In this document: positions 4,468 through 7,090 of the stretch, piece by piece | Layout of the letters: every line of letters begins with the position of its first letter | How positions within the stretch are numbered: the stretch's first letter is position 1 | NCBI GenBank assembly: GCA_035256745.1 | Contig: DATEXQ010000033.1 | Span: 1-7,090 of the forward strand | DNA from: DATEXQ01 sp035256745 | GTDB lineage: Bacteria > Patescibacteriota > Microgenomatia > UBA8517 | Length of the DNA stretch: 7,090 nucleotides | Direction of reading: 5' to 3' | Translations under genes and position numbers: made by a program | The notes under the pieces: model-generated | What the model was told of the DNA's origin: nothing | Seen by the model: only the letters and a program-made list of their open reading frames with translations | The model's database searches: none

Positions 4468-5455
4468 GAGTTTTGATTTATCCCAAAAAAAAGTCCTAGT
4501 CAGGGCAGATCTGGATGTGGACATTGGGGAAGACTATAGACTTAAGGCGCTATTACCCACGGTCAATTATTTAATAGAAAGAAATGCAAAAATAGTATTT
4601 TTGGGGCATAAAGGAAGACCGCAGGGCAAAGACGAGGCTTTAAGTTTAAAGGGAGTTTGTAGAGAGTTTTCAAATCTTTTAAATAAAGAAATAAATTTTA
4701 TCGAGGAATTTCCATCAATACCTCCAGAAGGAGATATTGTAATGTTGGAAAACTTACGCTTTGATGCACAAGAAGAAAATAACGGCCCGGAGTTTGCTCA
4801 AGCTCTTGCCAACCTGGGAGAATTTTACATAAATGAGAATTTTGCGGTATCGCATAGGGAGCATGCATCAATAGTTGGATTGCCTAAACTACTTCCGCAT
4901 GCAGCAGGTTTTAGATTTAGGCAGGAGGTTGAGAATTTATCAAAAGTTTTAGAAAATCCTCGAAAACCAGTTATTGTGATAATTGGAGGAGTAAAAGAAG
5001 ATAAAATTACCTATATTGCTCCTTTTGAAAAATTTGCAGATAAGATTTTTATTGCAGGCAGGCTTCCAGAATACATTGAAAAAATGGTAAATGATAAAAG
5101 TTTTGTATTAAATGATAAATTATTGGTAGCTGATTTAAATCCCGACAAAGAAGATATAACAATTCGTTCTATTGAGAAATTTGAAGAAGAAATTGCCAAA
5201 GCTGGTACAATCATTCTTACGGGACCTGTTGGTAAATTTGAAGATGAAGGACATTTGCTGGGAACAAAAAGAGTTTTTAATGCTGTTGCAGCTAACACAT
5301 CGGCTTTTAAAGTTGCAGGCGGTGGTGATACAGTTGAAGCCATTAATTTATTAAATATTGGACAATCTTTTAACTGGATATCGGTGGGAGGAGGTGCAAC
5401 ATTGGAGTTTTTGTCAGAAGGAACTCTCCCCGGAATTGAAGCACTTATAGATTAG
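4448..5455 (+). CDS. pgk: Phosphoglycerate kinase, compact divergent form
   Basis: Transfers phosphate from 1,3-bisphosphoglycerate to ADP in lower glycolysis. At 335 residues it is well below the usual 390-415. The N-domain substrate site is kept: VRADLDV (Arg19, Asp21), Arg31, GHKGRP (His54, Arg57; usually SHLGRP), LENLRF (Arg104) and HREHAS (Arg137). In the C-domain, GGVKEDKI (180-187) replaces GGAKVSDKI and is one residue shorter, but Lys183 is retained. TGPVGKFED (258-266) has Thr258 for the usual Asn of NGP. GGGDT (291-295) and GGGATLEFL (314-322) are intact. About 50 residues are missing between 187 and 254, including the usual DIGP segment. The frame is continuous, so this is a reduced enzyme, not a frameshift. 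The start lies 20 nt inside rpiB with no Shine-Dalgarno, implying coupling. Confidence 0.93.
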   Translation: MKLPEIESFDLSQKKVLVRADLDVDIGEDYRLKALLPTVNYLIERNAKIVFLGHKGRPQGKDEALSLKGVCREFSNLLNKEINFIEEFPSIPPEGDIVMLENLRFDAQEENNGPEFAQALANLGEFYINENFAVSHREHASIVGLPKLLPHAAGFRFRQEVENLSKVLENPRKPVIVIIGGVKEDKITYIAPFEKFADKIFIAGRLPEYIEKMVNDKSFVLNDKLLVADLNPDKEDITIRSIEKFEEEIAKAGTIILTGPVGKFEDEGHLLGTKRVFNAVAANTSAFKVAGGGDTVEAINLLNIGQSFNWISVGGGATLEFLSEGTLPGIEALID

Positions 5456-5477
5456 CAATTGAGAAAATATTACTAAA

Positions 5478-6602
5478 CTATTTAATTTTTTCTTCTTCTA
5501 ATTTTTTTTCTACAAATTGTTCTAGAATGGAGTATGAGCTTTTGTTATAAAAAGACAATCTCTGTATGGGTTTGGAAAACTTTTCAAGTATTTCGGGATT
5601 TTCGATAATTTTTCTGGTAAGCCCAATTGCTTTCGCGGGATTTTCTTCTACAAAACCTAACTTGTATTTTCTTATAATATCCAAATTTCCATCTTCCTGC
5701 CCAGCGATATGAGAGATTGCAAAAAATGGGGTAATTGTTGCTACGGCTTCAAACAATAAATTCGGACCGGCTTTTCCAATTACAATATCCGAAGCTTGCA
5801 AGTACTTTTCGGTATTGACGATAAATCCTTTTACCAAAATAGATAAGTTTTTATTTTTTTTGAGGTTGAAAAGTTTGATAAACGACTTTAGAGAATTGTA
5901 CAAATTTTTATTTTTTCCACATATAAAGATTACTTGAATTGGTTTTTCTGTTCCCCAGAAAGCAGGTAGTATTTTTAATATTTTTAAAGTACCTTCGCTT
6001 CCTCCGACAACGCTAATAGTAAAAATATTAGGAAGCAATCCCAATAAAGATCTCGCCTCAGCCTTACTTTTTGTTTCTTGAAATTCATTTCTGACGAACC
6101 AACCACTTTTTATATATTTGTCTTTATTTATTCCTAATTTACGACATCTTCTTTCGGAATTTTCATCAAAAACAAAGTTATAAGCGTTAGGCAAGACTTC
6201 CAATTCATGGAAAGTTCTTGGATCGGCAACGATGTTTAAGAAAATAAAATTATATTTTTTAGAAAGTTCTTTAAGGGCAAAATTAAATGCAAAATAGGTA
6301 CTTACTACAACTTTAGGTTTTTGGATTTCTATGAGTCTTTCTATAGTTTTAATAAAAAATCTATAAAAATACCTTTCTGACATTTTGCGTATCTTTTCCG
6401 ACTCAGATATTTTGTAAGGTATTATGTTTAAGGAGGGGAAATATAAATATAAATAGAGATACGGTTTTCTTAGGATTTCTGATTTAATTAAATTATAGTG
6501 AGTTTGGAATTTTCTGCCCAGAGCATATTCAACGGCCTTGCCGATACTGTGATGTCCCCAAGTTGTCGAAAAAATTGAAACAGAAACTTTTTTGTTTTTC
6601 AC
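5478..6602 (-). CDS. GT28/MGDG-synthase-like glycosyltransferase
   Basis: A 374-residue GT-B fold glycosyltransferase resembling the MurG/MGDG synthase/UgtP group, which add sugars from nucleotide-sugar donors to lipid acceptors at the inner face of the membrane. The N-domain begins with strand SVSIFST and the glycine-histidine loop WGHHSIGKAVEYAL (residues 15-28). Residues 47-62 are aromatic and hydrophobic (a YLYLYLYF run) and may contact the membrane. YIKSGWFVRNEF (163-174) resembles the linker into the C-domain. The C-domain opens with ISVVGGSEGT (196-205). The donor-site hallmark, SDIVIGKAGPNLLFEA (271-286) followed by GQEDGN (301-306), is close to the KAGP...GQEEGN signature of MGDG synthase and UgtP. 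The start is GTG at 6602, 8 nt after a perfect TATAAT. The gene converges on pgk and diverges from the GAPDH gene. Donor and acceptor are unknown. Confidence 0.85.
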   Translation of the reverse strand: MKNKKVSVSIFSTTWGHHSIGKAVEYALGRKFQTHYNLIKSEILRKPYLYLYLYFPSLNIIPYKISESEKIRKMSERYFYRFFIKTIERLIEIQKPKVVVSTYFAFNFALKELSKKYNFIFLNIVADPRTFHELEVLPNAYNFVFDENSERRCRKLGINKDKYIKSGWFVRNEFQETKSKAEARSLLGLLPNIFTISVVGGSEGTLKILKILPAFWGTEKPIQVIFICGKNKNLYNSLKSFIKLFNLKKNKNLSILVKGFIVNTEKYLQASDIVIGKAGPNLLFEAVATITPFFAISHIAGQEDGNLDIIRKYKLGFVEENPAKAIGLTRKIIENPEILEKFSKPIQRLSFYNKSSYSILEQFVEKKLEEEKIK

Positions 6603-6610
6603 TAATGGAA

Positions 6611-6621
6611 ATTATATAGCA
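6611..6621 (-). promoter_or_regulatory. Minus-strand promoter of the glycosyltransferase
   Basis: Read on the minus strand, TGCTATATAAT contains a perfect TATAAT (6616-6611) ending 8 nt before the GTG start at 6602. No convincing -35 lies 16-18 bp upstream, so it may depend on the TGC extension of an overlapping TATATA. The predicted transcript begins at or within one or two bases of the GTG, so it would be leaderless or nearly so. Confidence 0.55.
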
Positions 6622-6629
6622 AATTCGTA

Positions 6630-6659
6630 TTTACTTATATTTGTGCATAGACTTATACT
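6630..6659 (+). promoter_or_regulatory. Promoter of the GAPDH gene
   Basis: TTTACT (6630-6635, 4/6) and TATACT (6654-6659, 5/6) are separated by 18 bp. The -10 ends 6 nt before the ATG at 6666, which puts the transcription start on or next to the start codon, and there is no Shine-Dalgarno. The region also carries the divergent glycosyltransferase promoter, so the two may compete or share control. Confidence 0.55.
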
Positions 6660-6665
6660 GAAATA

Positions 6666-7090
6666 ATGATAAAAGTTGGAATAAACGGTTTCGGAAGAAT
6701 TGGAAGAATTGCTTTTAGAATAGGCGTTTTAAAACACGCCAACGAAATTGATTTTGCAGCCATAAATACATCAGGAAGCATGAATGCCCAAGGTTGGGCT
6801 CATTTGGTTAATTACGATACAATGTATCGGAAATTTGAGAAAGTTGTGGGATTTGAGGAGGTAAAAGATGCATCTTCAATAATTAAAGCAGGTGAGGGAG
6901 GAAAAGAAGTAGATCCTTTAATAGGATATTTAATTATCGAAAGCAAAAAATATCCACTTCTTGCTCAAAGAGATCCTGCAAAAATACCCTGGAGCAAATA
7001 CGCAGTTGACGTAGTTATCGAATCAACGGGTAAATTTGTCAGCGAAGAGGATGCGAAAAAACACGGGGTAGGAGGAGCAAAAAGGGTTGT
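6666..7090 (+). CDS. gap: Glyceraldehyde-3-phosphate dehydrogenase, N-terminal part
   Basis: The first 141 residues of a bacterial-type GAPDH are present; the catalytic cysteine domain lies beyond the right edge. The enzyme oxidises glyceraldehyde 3-phosphate to 1,3-bisphosphoglycerate, directly between the TpiA and Pgk steps encoded upstream. The Rossmann start KVGINGFGRIGR (residues 3-14) is textbook. AHLVNYDTMYRKF (45-57), RDPAKIPW (102-109) and DVVIESTGKF (115-124) match conserved family blocks. The second strand ends AAINTSG (31-37), so Thr35 replaces the Asp that binds the NAD ribose in typical NAD enzymes, suggesting relaxed or NADP preference (inference). The loop at about 62-92 is longer than usual. 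The ATG at 6666 follows the -10 box by 6 nt, with no Shine-Dalgarno. It is separated from pgk by the opposite-strand glycosyltransferase. Confidence 0.95.
   Translation, partial: MIKVGINGFGRIGRIAFRIGVLKHANEIDFAAINTSGSMNAQGWAHLVNYDTMYRKFEKVVGFEEVKDASSIIKAGEGGKEVDPLIGYLIIESKKYPLLAQRDPAKIPWSKYAVDVVIESTGKFVSEEDAKKHGVGGAKRV

Noticed and set aside
5011..5343. Minus-strand open frame of 110 codons
   Set aside because: Antisense to the C-domain of pgk; no recognisable motif, and Pgk conservation explains the open frame.
5172..5354. Plus-strand 60-codon frame within pgk
   Set aside because: Out-of-frame shadow over conserved Pgk motifs (GPVGKFE, GGGDT).
6430..6440. Plus-strand Shine-Dalgarno-like AAGGAGGGG
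   Set aside because: No start codon at suitable spacing; it lies inside the minus-strand glycosyltransferase coding region.
6441..6456. Short ATAAAT tandem repeat
   Set aside because: It encodes the YLYLYLY run of the minus-strand glycosyltransferase, so it is explained by coding; not a regulatory repeat.
1..7090. CRISPR array, insertion sequence, tRNA, rRNA, toxin-antitoxin or defence system
   Set aside because: No spaced repeats of the right size, transposase, terminal inverted repeats, cloverleaf or defence domains are seen on either strand.

Overview
The window is AT-rich, gene-dense bacterial DNA using the standard code: several genes end in TGA, and none needs TGA read through. The best fit is a Candidate Phyla Radiation (Patescibacteria) genome, plausibly of the Microgenomates type. 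The reasons are the short, divergent central-carbon enzymes (a 335-residue Pgk, an archaeal-style 219-residue TpiA), the very tight packing, the near absence of Shine-Dalgarno sites, and small envelope proteins of the kind seen in that group. This placement is an inference from gene character, not from a marker gene.

Layout: (1) 1-177 holds a tiny two-helix membrane protein. (2) 178-298 is non-coding, with phased 11-bp direct repeats and a strong sigma70-type promoter whose predicted start site falls on the next ATG. (3) 299-3045 is an envelope block: an anchored RskA-C-like domain protein, a secreted protein of unknown function, a ZIP-family metal transporter and a CcdA-type transmembrane thiol transporter. 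(4) 3046-3355 holds a glutaredoxin-like protein. It has a maximal-length Shine-Dalgarno and a probable TTG start, unlike everything around it. (5) 3352-5455 is a carbon-metabolism block, tpiA-rpiB-pgk, with overlapping or 3-nt-spaced genes. (6) 5478-6602 on the minus strand is a GT28/MGDG-synthase-like glycosyltransferase, convergent with pgk. (7) 6603-6665 is a 63-bp divergent promoter region, and a GAPDH gene runs off the right edge.

How the genes fit together: TpiA, Pgk and GAPDH form the lower (triose) part of glycolysis. RpiB links it to the non-oxidative pentose-phosphate route, which is how many reduced CPR genomes feed the triose pool. CcdA and the adjacent glutaredoxin-like protein could form a cytoplasm-to-exterior reducing relay. 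The ZIP transporter imports divalent metal, and the glycosyltransferase probably glycosylates a membrane lipid or other isoprenoid/lipid acceptor.

No mobile element, CRISPR array, tRNA, rRNA, defence locus or obvious new multi-gene system is visible. The most unusual signals are about gene expression: repeated -10-to-start spacing that implies leaderless mRNAs, TAA-NNN-ATG same-frame junctions, a single gene with a full anti-SD match, and 11-bp phased repeats. There are also several active-site changes in RpiB, Pgk and GAPDH.
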